Positions 37,550-48,990 of a stretch of DNA of 64,000 nt are shown in pieces; position 1 is the stretch's first letter, and each line of letters starts with the position of its first letter. The notes beneath the pieces were generated by a model that searched no databases, was not told the DNA's origin, and saw only the letters and a program-made list of their open reading frames with translations. Source of the stretch: Melanocharis versteri (Eukaryota > Chordata > Aves > Passeriformes > Melanocharitidae); the NCBI GenBank assembly GCA_013397845.1, contig VZTG01006780.1, positions 1,003,693 through 1,067,692 of the forward strand. The letters are read 5' to 3'. The position numbers and the translations under genes are program-made.

Positions 37550-39122
37550 GACCAATATTTTTCTTTTTGTGTAGTATTTTCATAAGTCAGTGTTTAAAAA
37601 TCCTACTTGCCGCTTTGCAAGTGCTGTTTATCTAAAAAAATCTTTTGGACTCCTGTGAAGAACCCATTTAATTGTCTTCATTGGCCATCAAGGAATTTTT
37701 ATGGAGTGAAAGTAAGCTGCAGTGATATGTTGTTATCAAAATTGTCAGCAATTTCTGCTATTGATCACATAGAAACCATAGCCAGTATGAGAGTGCTGAA
37801 GTCTGACTTGTGCTTGTTACCTCATTACTGCAGAAGTCTTCTAAAGTTTGCTATATCAAAGATGATTTCTGTTGATTTCTGACAAGCAGAAAAAAATAAA
37901 GTGTCACATTTTAATTTATATTATTCCTTTGGCTCTCGTCTCATCCTTCCTCCCCATCCTCCAAGGATTTTTTTATCTCATTAAATATAGGAGAAAAAAC
38001 ACTCATCTTCTGAACTTCTCTTACTACCTCATGTCTTCATTGAAATCAAGGGGAGAATTCATATTTCAAGCTAATTTAACCTGACTTCTTTTTAGTCTCT
38101 GGATAATGCATGTTATCCTTATTTGCAGCATCTTATAAGATCATTACGTTGGTATTTTTGTTCAAGGACTAAAATCTGAAGAAGTACACAACATTCTGTC
38201 TTGTCTCTTGTTTTTGTGCAATGGATTAATGGATGGGCTCTGCCTGCAAATGAATCTTCACAGCATGAGTCATGGTCATTCTTAAGACTATTGAAGAGTA
38301 TTTTTATGTTCTAACAGTTCAAATTTTGTAATCAAATTGGGGCTTATCAATAGAGCTACTATCTTTTGTTATTTACAGAAGAAAACAGACACGTTCTTTA
38401 TCACAATAACTGAGTTAACAGTCTGTGTTTCCAACCAGAGGAATATAATATAACAGAAACAACTGTAACTGTTTTACACAGCTAAATAATAGTTTGCACT
38501 CCAAAGAAAGGAATGTAAGTAAACCTTCCTTTGGGAAGAGAGAGGGGGAAGGAAATGAAATACATTAATTCACTGAATTAATCATAGTGGAACAATTACT
38601 TGTCTTTAAAATGTTCTTTGAAATGGGGCACAACACATCTCTCTGTATAAGGTCCTATCTGCTCCGTATATTTTACTTGCATTTTCTACCAGTCTTGCCC
38701 CAACACTCCTGTGTGCATTAACCATTTTCAAGAAATCTTGGAAAAATATTTAGATGTTATGTAAATTATGTTAAGTCTAGATGTTATGTAAACAAATACC
38801 AGTGATTAGACAGAGAATAGTCATCTAAGTTTCTGTCAGCATTGCAGGGAATGCAGAGAGAATTCTGCTTGTGCATGTATTGGGGGGCCCATAAGAGATG
38901 CAGGTTCAAGCCGCTCACGTCCTGTGGAATTGTATGAAAAACTGGAATTATTACACTTGCTGGGTTTTAAGGAGTCCAAGGATAGAAAATGATAAAAAGC
39001 AAATCACTTTAGGTCCATCTAGTTTCATGGGGTGTTATGTTACAAGCAAAAGTGAAAACTTACTGTTATTGACTGTAAACATTTTAATACTCTTTCTTTT
39101 TCTTTCTTTTTCTTTTTAAAAG
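37550..39122. other. Gene-free DNA ending in the polypyrimidine tract of an acceptor
   Basis: No exon or element is recognised until the C/T-rich tract at about 39091-39117, which ends in AAAAG at 39118-39122. That tract is read as the polypyrimidine stretch of the splice acceptor for the first coding exon of SIPA1L2. A 15-bp exact direct repeat (38751-38765 and 38778-38792) is the only other structure noticed. Confidence 0.6.
38751..38792. repeat. 15-bp direct repeat pair
   Basis: TAGATGTTATGTAAA occurs at 38751-38765 and again at 38778-38792, 27 bp apart start to start. It is a local duplication of unknown significance. Confidence 0.8.
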
Positions 39123-39375
39123 GACATGAACAGATTTTAAAAATTTGTCTGGATTAATACTGAACTGAATGCATCTGAACTGAAGGAAATGTTTTGAGAT
39201 TGCTCTCCTGGCAGAAGCTGTGCAAAAATGGTACACTGAGGTCCCTGCCTGCACCTGTGGGAAGACTGTAACTGTATTTGTATATTGCAGTTTATTGGCT
39301 CATAAAAGACGATGTAATAACAAATGTAACAGTAAATTTATGCAATAGTAGTGGTTCCCCTCCCACTGACTGGAC
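39123..39375 (+). other. SIPA1L2: 5' untranslated part of the first coding exon of SIPA1L2
   Basis: A long C/T-rich tract (39091-39117) followed by AAAAG predicts a splice acceptor with the exon beginning at 39123. The exon then runs without interruption into the start codon at 39376. In-frame stops at 39181-39183 and 39346-39348 show that translation cannot begin further upstream in this frame within the exon. The leader contains seven ATG codons, each followed within five codons by a stop. A second plausible acceptor (TATATTGCAG, ending 39290) would remove the first four. The true leader boundary needs transcript data, so this call is inference from splice-site appearance. Confidence 0.6.
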
Positions 39376-40840
39376 ATGAGTGATCAAAGGTCTTTGCAAG
39401 AAGATAAGCACAAGGTTAGCAGAACTTCCTCCAAGTTCAGGGAGTCTTCGAGAAGCATGCAATCTGATGATTATTTTGCCAGAAAACTTAAAGCCTTGAA
39501 CGGTAGCATGGGTCCTCCTGTTTCTTCAAATGCCTCTAGCAAAGCTGAAAATAATCAAACAAATGGTACACCAGCCGTGCCTAAAATGGGTGTTCGAGCA
39601 AGGGTATCTGAATGGCCTCCTAAAAAGGATTGCTCTAAGGAACTGAGTAAGGCTGCTTGGGAAAACAGACCTCCAGCCAGTTATGAAGGTGTTGGCTCAG
39701 TACTTCCAAATGGACAAAATGACCAAAGTGATGAACAGCAAGAAGAGCTAGAATTGGAATTTACAGAGGGAAAATATTCAATTGGAGATCTTTTTGTTCA
39801 TTCACCTCAAAGGGGACTTCATCCTATAAGGCAAAGAAGCAACAGTGATGTGACAATAAGTGATATTGATGCTGAAGATGTGTTAGACCAAAATGCTGTT
39901 AACCCAAATACTGGAGCAGCTCTTCACAGAGAATATGGCAGTACTTCTTCAATTGATAGACAAGGCTTGTCTGGAGAAAATTTTTTTGCAATGCTGAGAG
40001 GGTACAGAGTGGAAAATTTTGAACATAAAACCCTTGCTCCTTTTGGATTTTCTGAATTTTTCCACTGTGATCCTACGGTTTCTCCAAGTCTACATGCTGC
40101 TGCACAGATTTCCAGGGGAGAATTTGTCAGGATTTCTGGGTTGGATTACATGGATAGTGCCCTACTCATTGGTCGAGACAGGGAGAAATCTTTCAAGAGG
40201 AGACTTAAATCAGAGGCAGTAGAAACATCTCTGTTTAGAAAATTGCGAACAGTTAAAAGTGAGCACGAAACTTTTAAGTTTTCGTCAGACCTGGATGATA
40301 GACTTGACAGAAATGTTCGGTCTTGGAACTGTCAGAAATGTTTTGCACATTATGATGTTCAGAGCGTTTTGTTTAACATAAATGAAGCAATGGCTACCAG
40401 AGTAAATGTAGGAAAAAGAAAAAATATAACCACTGGGGCTTCAGCTGCGTCACAAACTCAGATGCCAGCAGGCCAGACTGGAAACTGTGAATCTCCTTTG
40501 GGAAGCAAAGAGGACCTCAATTCAAAAGAGAATTTAGATGCTGATGAGGGTGATGGGAAAAGTAATGATTTAGTATTGAGTTGCCCTTACTTCAGGAATG
40601 AAACTGGTGGGGAAGGAGATAGACGGATTGCACTTTCTAGGGCAAATTCAGCATCTTTTTCTTCAGGTGAAAGTTGTTCTTTTGAGTCCTCTCTGAGTTC
40701 CCATTGCACAAATGCTGGTGTTTCAGTACTGGAAGTACCAAGAGAAAGCCAGTCCATTCACAGAGAGAAAGTGAAGCGTTACATCATAGAGCACATTGAT
40801 CTTGGAGCATATTATTACCGCAAGTTCTTCTATGGAAAAG
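39376..40840 (+). CDS. SIPA1L2: SIPA1L2 first coding exon: N-terminal region, residues 1-488
   Basis: SIPA1L2 (SPAR2) activates GTP hydrolysis by Rap GTPases. In vertebrates it is a neuronal, synapse- and axon-associated Rap-GAP. This exon encodes the long, largely disordered N-terminal region. It starts MSDQRSLQEDKHKV, carries the family block GTPAVPKMGVRARVSEWPP (64-82), a basic serine site RQRSNSD (152-158), HREYGSTSSIDRQG (184-197), a CxxC pair in WNCQKCFAHYDVQS (317-330) and the segment SCPYFRNETGGEGDRR (402-417). It ends at KRYIIEHIDLGAYYYRKFFYGK. The sequence matches SIPA1L2 rather than SIPA1L1 or SIPA1L3 from the first residues. The start has G at -3 and follows an in-frame stop at 39346. 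The donor G|GTAAAT is in phase 1. Reading through it reaches a stop at 40852-40854. Confidence 0.97.
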
Positions 40841-43800
40841 GTAAATTTTTCTAATGCAACTGTTCTGACGTATCCATGCAGTAGATTTAAGTTGTTTAGT
40901 AAAGATATTTTTTTTCATTCTCCGTAGAGAGACATAGGTGTTCTAGAGGATCCTGAAACTCTCTATTAAAATTAAACCTGTTGTTTTCTCTCTCTCAGGG
41001 CAAAGCAAAGTGGATTATGTATAGTTATGCAATACCTGTGTGAGTTCATTAAGTGATTTAATGAGAGGTCATGTAGAATAGCATGTAAGTTAACTTCTCC
41101 AACCCAAACTTTCTTGATCAGCAGGAGGAAAATATGTCATTTATGTCCAGTAAATGCATCGGAAGTACTGATACCCAGAGTAGAAATCGTTATTTCCTAA
41201 AGGGTGACGCCAAGAGAGAAAGTTTTACTATTGAGACTTCTGATTCTCTCCTGGATTCAACTGTCTTCAAGTGTGGCTTGAGGCCTTTCATATTGTGTGC
41301 ACATGTACACACTCCTTGAATAGAGAGCTTCTGATGTTCTAATGTTATTTAGTTTTTCAGCTTAAAGAAGGATGTTTTATGCCTTTCTCCTAACCTTAAA
41401 CCCCTTTCTTTTAGGATATGTTCAGCCTGCAAACATGGCAGGATACTCTTGTCAGAAGAGTAATTATCTTGGCTTGAATCACCACTCAGATAAACTGTTT
41501 CCACTTTGTGATCAGCTTTGATGGTCTGCATTCAGTACTGGCTTGTGCAATGTGTATGAAATCCCTGGTTTTGTGGGAGAACCTCAAAATACATGTCTCT
41601 GTCCTTTCTGTATTATGAATTACCGCTAGATCTTCTTGCTTTTATTATAAGAAAAGAAAAAAAAGTCTGCTTCGGTTTTTAAAAAACTGTTACAGCCCGA
41701 TTCTTCTTGTTCTTGTTGAAATCATACTTCCTCTGCTTTCTAGCTATATTTGAACATCAGGAAATAAGCCCTGTACTGTTACTCCTTCCTCCTGTAACCC
41801 TTTAAAAGGGACTCAAAAGAGGATCCAGTACAGTGCTGGTCACAATACAATAGACACTGAGAACATATTAGCTGTTATAAAACTATATTTAAAATGCAAA
41901 GAAGAGAAGAATCTGGATCTGTGATGGAAGAGGAAGAAGACCCACAGCTAAGCAGGGAACGGGCATTAAATTCACAGGTTCAAAATGGATTTCAAGATAG
42001 ACAGGTTGTAAAGTATATAAAAAGTATTGAGGGAGTCAGAGTGCAAGAGAATTAAGGGAAACTTTTAACAAAAGGGTGGCATATTTTTTGAGGGACAGAG
42101 AGAAGAAAAGATTGGCATTCACAAAAATGAAAGGAAGACTGTCAATAGACAAAGGTGGTAGCAGGATGGGCAGGGGGAAGGGGGGAGACGAGAATTAAGC
42201 CAAATGAAAGAGGACTTGTTTGTGAAGTGCTTTTATCTTGGATGAGTTACAAGTGCTGAAGTGCAGAACACTTCTGTGAAGAAAAATCTTGTCAGAGAAA
42301 TTATCAAAAGAAAACGCAGATGCATACTCAAAGCCACTTTAAATACTATATTATAAACAAACCTAATGACCTTTCTGGAAAATTGATGTGAATGTAATTA
42401 GTTTTAATTAACTTCTGTTCTGAAGTAGTATCAGAGTTTCTCAGAGTTTTATCCCACATAGTATAATACTAGGAAACTTGAGTTGTTACGAATTGTTCTC
42501 TAGGTAGAGTTCTTCAAAAGTAAACATGGTGTGATGTATTTAATATCCAGTAATAGATTGTTACCTTCTCACCTTTACAATGATATGTAAGCCATGGCCT
42601 GTTGTGCATTATCTTTTTATAGAGCTGTAACAAAAGCTACATGAGAGAAATCTGTATTGAATGGCTCTTATGGTGCAGCAAGTCAGGGTAAACAAGCTGA
42701 TGAAACTAAAATCTTACTTTTTAATATCTACTGTCTTAAGGGATCAAGCACGTGAGGAATCTCCACATTAATTCCAATTGAACACATTTCTCATCTAAGC
42801 AAAACTTATTGTGGATAGAGGAAATAATCCAGACATTTTGCATTGGGCACCAAGATGTCTTGCTGCTGGCCTTATCTTCCATATAAGAAAAATTGACATT
42901 TATGTTCATACTGGGCGTATGTGATGCTCTTCCATGACAGTGAGCTCTCCTAGCTGATTTTTCATTGATTTGTAGATTTAATTGCGCAGTTTAGTTTTAG
43001 CAAAATCATTGTGGAAGGATGAAATAAAAATTTAGCGAACAATAGTTACTTGAGCATAGTGCCACTGATTTTCTTTGCCTTTAAGAAAATATATATGAAA
43101 AAGAAATAGTTTTCTGAATATTTGATTTTGTTCACAGTTTTATAATTGGCACTTGTCAGCATACCAGTTTTATTTCTGTTTTAAGATTCATGGAAGAAAC
43201 ACCCTGGCATGTGTAGCACTAATTATTCCATTCGCTTTCAAGAAATATGAGATTTGGGATTCAGTGTTTTCTGAAATGAGTTGTAGTTTTATACTGCATA
43301 TTTATAAGCTTTGTAACTATTGTTAAAATCAAATCCAATGCAACTGATATAAAATATGTTATGTTTATTGAATATATCTTCTCAGTTTTCAGTTGAGATT
43401 TGTAAAAGCTAGAATATATTATTTTATCTCATGGTTTTGATTATCATTGATTTGTCCTTTTCCCCTTGTGCAATTATCCTCATAATTCCTTGAGACTTGT
43501 TCATTAATACCATGCTTTTTATTTGAGGGATGCCTGCAACCATTTAATGTTACTGTGTCTATCTGCTGATATGGGATTTTTAAAGTGTCCTAAAAGAAAT
43601 GTACAGGCTTAGCAAACCGTTGGTATTGACTCAATTTTGTACAAGTGAGACTTTTGCGTTAGAAGAAAATTTGACAACTATTCCTCAAAATGAAAAAGTA
43701 AAAGTTGACAAATACTTTAGCATCTCTCTAGATCTCAGCTAGAAAGTAGCACTTATTTTCTTCTTTTCTCCCCAGCTGGTTCTTTTAAACCAACATAAAT

Positions 43801-43841
43801 AAATTTAAATGAGCTTAATGAGTTTGTCCTTTTTGAAATTT

Positions 43842-43857
43842 AAAAAAAAAAAAAAAA
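43842..43857. repeat. Homopolymer A16
   Basis: Sixteen consecutive A residues lie in intronic DNA. No retroposed sequence is evident immediately 5' of it. Confidence 0.9.
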
Positions 43858-44235
43858 GGACATCTTGAATTTAAAATGTTTTCCCCAAATCCCACAATAT
43901 CAGTAGACATACTATTCTTCAATTTACTTCAGCTCCCTTACTTTCCTTTTCTGAAACTGGTTTGTCTATTTTATTTTTAATGCATATAAAGAGTGTCTTT
44001 GGGTTTGTGTCTTTCACTTTGTACAATAAATTAGTAGGTATCTGCACACAGGTGCATTTTTCTGCTCTGTAATACTGCAGCCAAGAAATCTAGTAAATCT
44101 GTAATACCCTTTTCTAGATTTACATCAAAATGGAAAGCTCTAGACTTCTAACTGAGGAGTTTACCTTATGTCAAAGCCTGAATTATGCAGCTTTGGGGAG
44201 GTTTTATGTTATCGGAAGTGTTTGACTTCTGAACT

Positions 44236-44258
44236 TCTCTCTCTCTCTCCCTCTCTCT
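44236..44258. repeat. (CT)n microsatellite
   Basis: TCTCTCTCTCTCTCCCTCTCTCTG is a short, once-interrupted dinucleotide repeat. Confidence 0.85.
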
Positions 44259-44824
44259 GTCTTGTCTGTGAAGTCCTGTTCTATTGGATAAAATTGCCCA
44301 TTTGGGCTCAAAGTTTTAATTTAACACTGGGAAGTCCGTGAGGTACATTATTTATCCATGGAGGTGGAATGCTCAGACTGGGAAAGGAATGTAGGAATGT
44401 AGTGGAGAGCATGGGCAAATAATTTAATGTCTGTGCCTCTTTGATTCCAGGTATTCCTTCCAAAAAAAGTTGTAATATGCTGCTGCTCATTTTCCTTCCA
44501 CTGGGAGATGGATTGTAACCACCTACATACTTCATAGATAGATTTTTGAAAGACTACTGGAAATCTAATTTAAACTTGATTTGAGAAATAAGACTGTCAT
44601 TTATGTAGAGATGACTTCATTCTTTTGTATTAATTCTGAGAGTATGGATAACTTCTTAGTGAAAGACATTTTGCAAAAAACTTCTTTACTCATTTCTATA
44701 AATACATTATTTCAAAAGAAGTATCAAACTAGCTCAAAAATGCTGCAAAATGTTTGTTAATCCAGACAATCTTTAAGGAGAAATTAGTCAATTAATTGTT
44801 ATTTAAAATATGAGATTATAGCAT

Positions 44825-46600
44825 GAATTGGAGTGGAAGACATTTCTGGAGGCCATCCCTCTAATTCCCTCTTTAAAGCTCCCTTTAAATGTAGGTTCTG
44901 AATAGGTTGCTCAAAACCTGTTTCCCTTTAGCTGCCCCTTTAGCTTTTTTGCTGTCTCTGAGGATGGAGATTTCACAAACTTTACTGGCAACCTGTTTGT
45001 GTTGGACTCCTCTCACTGCGAGGCTGCATCTTGTGATAGCTGCATCTTGTTCTTTCACTCTGTACCTTCGAGAAGAGCCTGTTTCTCCTTTCTCTACAAC
45101 CTCCCATCAGCTCGTGGGATCCGGCAGTTATTTCCCCCCTTAATCTGCTCTTCTCCAGCTGCACAAGCCCATCTCTTTTAGCCTCTCCTCATTTGTTATG
45201 TTCTCCAGCCCCCTAATTGTCTTTCTTCATAGTCATCTCCTGGCCTTGTACCACTCTGTCCAAAACTGGACAGTGCTCCTTATGTGGCCTCGAAAGTGCC
45301 AAACAGAAAGGCACCATGTTCTCCTGAGCTGCTGGAATGCTCTTGCCTAGAATGTAGTTGCCCTCTGTCTCTGCTGGGAGGTCCTGCTGGCTGCTGGGCA
45401 GCCTGTGCCCACAGGGTCCCCAGTCCTTTTCCACAGAGAGGCTCCTGAGGCAGTGGGTTCCCAGCCTGTTGTATGAGCTTGTTGTGTTCTATGTGCAGGT
45501 CTGTGTTGGCCTTCATAAGGCTTTTATCAGCCCATTTTCTTGGATTGTCAAAATGAGCGTTTGTTTTAAAATGTCAGGTTGAAAACTTCAGTGGTTTAGG
45601 AGTTGCTTCATAGGCAGCTCAGCTGGCACAGCTTGGCAGTTGCTGCCTCCAGGGGAAGGGGAGTGGGAGGTGAAGCACAGACACCCTACAGCTGTTGGAC
45701 TCTACTCATGTGGCTTTGCACTTGCCTGCTTTTGTTAAAACTGCAACAGTTACGCATTTCCATGTCTTCCCCGTGCGCATATTCCTGATTTGTTAAAAGC
45801 CTGATGGTTATTCCCCTTCGTCTGTTGCACCCATCTGCAGCTCTAACCTCTGATACACAAACTATTCTCTTAGGGCTTGGTCATGGACATCAACTTGTTG
45901 AGGATGCGCTCCATTCCATCATCTAGATAATGTAAAACCCTGTTAAACAATAACAGCTCCACTATCAAATTTTGATAAACATTTTTGTAACTGGCCAATA
46001 ATTTTAATTTGTATTACTGATCACAGTCCTGTAAGGCCAACTGTCCAGCCAGTTTCCGTCCACCTTGTAATTTGCATGTCCAAACCATGTCTTTTCAGTT
46101 TAGCTATGGGAGACTGTGTGAAAAGCGTTGCTAAAGTACAAGTGGGTGGCATTCATTGCTCCTTCCTCATCCATAAAGCAGGTCACATCACTGCAGAAAA
46201 CTACTGGATTGGTCATGCATGATTTGCATTTTTTAAATCTATGCAGGCTGTTTCCAAGCATCTTTTTGTCCTTCATGTCCCTGGAAATGTCTTCCATGAG
46301 AATTTGTTCCTTAATCTCCCTGGGAACTAAGATTTATGGTGACTGTTCTGTGGTTTCCCAGAACCTCTTGCCCTTTTTTAAAGGTGTCTGTAACTACTTA
46401 CTATAACCTTTCGAATGTGGTAAGCAGGAGTCTCAACATAGGTCCTGTTTGGTCGCATGGATTTGAGTGTGTCTGGCCTCCTTGAATGGTCTCTAATGCG
46501 ATATTTCTCTTCAGCTGCTAGTGCTTTACTCTCCCACACTGGACCAGTTGGCTCAAGGATGAATTTAACTATTCGTCAAACACTGAAGAGTTACTAGACT
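44825..46600 (-). mobile_element. Ancient CR1 LINE copy, antisense, with reverse transcriptase remnant
   Basis: The left part resembles the reverse complement of a CR1 3' region: CAACCTGTTTGTGTTGGACT, CTGCTCTTCTCCAGCTGCAC, AGCCTCTCCTCATTTGTTATG, and GTACCACTCTGTCCAAAACTGG (45248-45269). Further right, the minus-strand frame over 46100-46297 reads MDEEGAMNATHLYFSNAF and HTVSHS, a decayed form of the CR1 reverse transcriptase segment with the YLDFSKAFD-type motif. The catalytic-region aspartates are partly lost (FSNAFH). The copy is broken by stops and indels. Its right edge is uncertain, and 46440-46600 is included on weaker resemblance. Confidence 0.82.
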
Positions 46601-47049
46601 CAATTTCCCCTTGTTGAGGTTGAGTTGCTGCTTTGAATGTAAAGTTGTAAATAAGAATAAGAATCGATCTTGTTTGTTTGAAGACTCTTAGCTTTTATTC
46701 AAGATTATATGTAGATACAGTTTCTCCAAACTAGTTTCCTGCAGCATCAAGCAAAAAGATTAATTTCATAGTAAAAAAAGGAAAAAAAATATTTCATAGT
46801 AGCAGCAGTTGCAGTAATTTATGTGATATGAGTGACCATTTTGCTCATCAAAATTAGCATTTGTGATTTGTGTATTTATTGTACAGTTCAGAAGATCACC
46901 AGCTGGTGTATTATTCACAGACCTTCTAGTTCAATTAAAAATAATCCTTTTTTCTTGCTGCAGAATTTTTTTTTGAGATTTGATGAACATTTTCTAGGAG
47001 ACTCATACTTTACTATTCTCTTATCTCTTCATTCATTCTTGTACAAAAG

Positions 47050-47183
47050 AGCATCAGAACTACTTTGGAATAGATGAAAATCTTGGACCTGTAGCAGTCA
47101 GCATCCGGAGGGAAAAGGTTGAAGATGCTAAGGAGAAAGAAGGATCTCAGTTCAACTATCGTGTAGTTTTCAGGACAAGTGAG
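47050..47183 (+). CDS. SIPA1L2: SIPA1L2 second coding exon, residues 489-533
   Basis: The exon begins after AAAAG at 47049 and completes the split glutamate codon. It encodes EHQNYFGIDENLGPVAVSIR and REKVEDAKEKEGSQFNY, ending RVVFRTSE before donor GAG|GTAATG (phase 0). The block NYFGxDENLGPVAVSIRREK is shared by the SIPA1 family and leads into the Rap-GAP region. The acceptor context is AGAG. Only the first AG keeps the frame, since the second would shift it by two. Confidence 0.97.
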
Positions 47184-48490
47184 GTAATGTTCATTCAGCA
47201 ATTCTGCAAAGGAATGGAAAAGTTGAATTAGAGCTTAGGATACTCATTATTTGTCTGTGGGTACATTGCTAACTTTGAAAATAATTCTGTTAATGGGAAA
47301 GGATGTTTCCTGTACCATTAGTAAATGTAGTTGCACCTGAACAAAGTTTTCCTTTTCTGTATCGCATAAAACTTTTGTCTTTTTGAGTGAGCACCCAAAA
47401 GGTGGTAAGCTGGCTTAAGAGAACTGCAAGGTGCAAGCAAGGGAACAGATGTTAACATAGAAATAAAAGATTAAGAAATGTAGGGATAAAGGGAGCTGTA
47501 AAATATGAAAACTAGTATAATGACTTATTTGTATTTTTTCTTTGGTTTCAAAATACTTTCTTAGAAGCTTTTTTGTGAGATGTTTCTGTGTGCTTCTACA
47601 TGCATGATTTGCAGGAGGAGTGTTAATATATTCATAAAATAATGGTCGTATTTGAAAGAAGAATTTGCTTGTGGTTGTTGTGTGTGAAGTCTCATAACTT
47701 CTATTTTAAGCTATTTAATTTCTCTTGCTAACTAATTTCTTTATCACAGCAACTACCTTAGATTTGTATTAAATCACACAATGTTATTATTGTAGCAAAC
47801 AACTGTAAATTTTCAGAATCCTTAGGGCTATTGGTTTAGGATATAGAGAAGTGTTAGCTACACCTCCTCATATCGCTGCACTCTTGTGCTTTTGCAAACA
47901 GATGTAAAAACAGATATAGATAGATTATTTTTTTCAGTCTAGGATTTTTTTAATAGCCGAGAAAGGGGTGTCCATATATGTATGTGTGGAGAGGTGATCC
48001 AGGTGACTCAGTTCTAAGAAATTACTCTCTTTTTGTCAAATCCAATGAAGATAAAGCAGCATGGATTAAGTAATAGGTGAACGGATTAAGTGAAGGTGCA
48101 ATTTGCTATAGCTAATCTCATGTGTCCGGCCTCACATCTGACTACTGTGTTTGCTAGGGTATTATGGCAAAATTAACTATTTTTAGTTTACTGGTGTCTT
48201 TAATACTTTCCCCTCCCTCAAAAAAGGAATATTCTTAGTAATTGAAATAAATTGATAACATGCTTCATTAATTTCTTTAAGCAAAAAATGCATTTGTCAC
48301 TTAGACAATGAAAGCTTGTCTGCTCTTTAAAAGTTTAGTAATGTTTTTACTGGTTAAGAAAAATATTGAAATAGGGATGGTTTTGTTTCCATTTCTTTTT
48401 TCCATGCTTTTGCTAAAACATGAAGTTTTTATCTTTAGGGTATAGAGTATTAGAGCTAAAAATGTTTTGTGTGTTTTACCTTCACTGCAG
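47184..48490 (+). other. SIPA1L2: SIPA1L2 intron (phase 0), 1.3 kb
   Basis: Donor GTAATG and acceptor TACCTTCACTGCAG bound this short intron. Nothing other than AT-rich unique sequence is seen. Confidence 0.9.
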
Positions 48491-48679
48491 CTTACTACAC
48501 TTAGAGGAGCAATTTTAGAAGATGCTATACCATCCACTGCTCGTCACGGCACAGCGAGAGGTCTGCCTCTCAAAGAGGTGCTGGAGTATGTAATACCAGA
48601 GCTGAGCATTCAGTGCCTGAGACAGGCTTCCAACTCACCCAAAGTACCCGAGCAGCTGCTCAAACTGGATGAACAAGGG
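48491..48679 (+). CDS. SIPA1L2: SIPA1L2 third coding exon, residues 534-596
   Basis: Sixty-three codons follow the acceptor CACTGCAG, beginning LTTLRGAILEDAIPSTARHG and continuing through GLPLKEVLEYVIPELSIQCL to KLDEQG. The donor is GGG|GTACGT (phase 0). The segment is highly conserved in SIPA1-family proteins and lies directly before the catalytic Rap-GAP domain, where it is expected to contribute to the GAP fold or its dimer interface (family knowledge, not visible here). Confidence 0.97.
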
Positions 48680-48924
48680 GTACGTAGCACATGGCCTTTT
48701 TTTAAAAGACTATTCCTTAGCTAAACAGAAGAAAAAAATTATTAAATATTTTGCAGGCAGCGCTAATTAACACGGATCTGTACTGTGACCCATTCACTTT
48801 CTTGGTTTTAGAGAAACTTGTCTATTTTCATGACAAAATGAGGTTTGCTCTTCTAAGCAAATTCTTCTAAAAATACGTTTCAGCTGAAGGAAATAAATAT
48901 TGGTCTATGGAGATTGTCTTTCAA

Positions 48925-48990
48925 TGGCTGAGTCAGAGAAGGATTATTAAGTTTTAATGACTGAGTCAGAGAAAGATTATTAAGTTTTAA
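48925..48990. repeat. 33-bp tandem duplication carrying two AP-1 sites
   Basis: Two adjacent 33-bp copies (48925-48957 and 48958-48990) differ at two positions. Each contains TGAGTCA (48929-48935 and 48962-48968), the consensus AP-1 (Fos/Jun) site, in the same orientation and exactly 33 bp apart, about three helical turns. It lies about 250 bp after the third coding exon. The duplication is seen directly; any regulatory role is inference. Confidence 0.9.

Larger units (their letters stand above)
40841..47049 (+). other. SIPA1L2: SIPA1L2 intron (phase 1), 6.2 kb
   Basis: The intron is bounded by donor GTAAAT and acceptor TTCTTGTACAAAAG, whose phases match. It contains a purine-rich patch (about 41880-42220), a 16-base A-run (43842-43857), a CT repeat (44236-44258) and an old antisense CR1 copy (44825-46600). 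No additional exon is supported. Confidence 0.9.

Noticed and set aside
1..39122. A SIPA1L2 promoter or CpG island in the window
   Set aside because: CpG is sparse throughout and no GC-rich start region is visible, so I do not place a promoter here.
40019..40222. Second open frame overlapping the first coding exon
   Set aside because: It is an out-of-frame shadow of the SIPA1L2 coding sequence with no independent support.
47048..47051. Alternative AG acceptor two bases downstream at the second coding exon
   Set aside because: Using the second AG shifts the reading frame by two and destroys the conserved EHQNYFG continuation.
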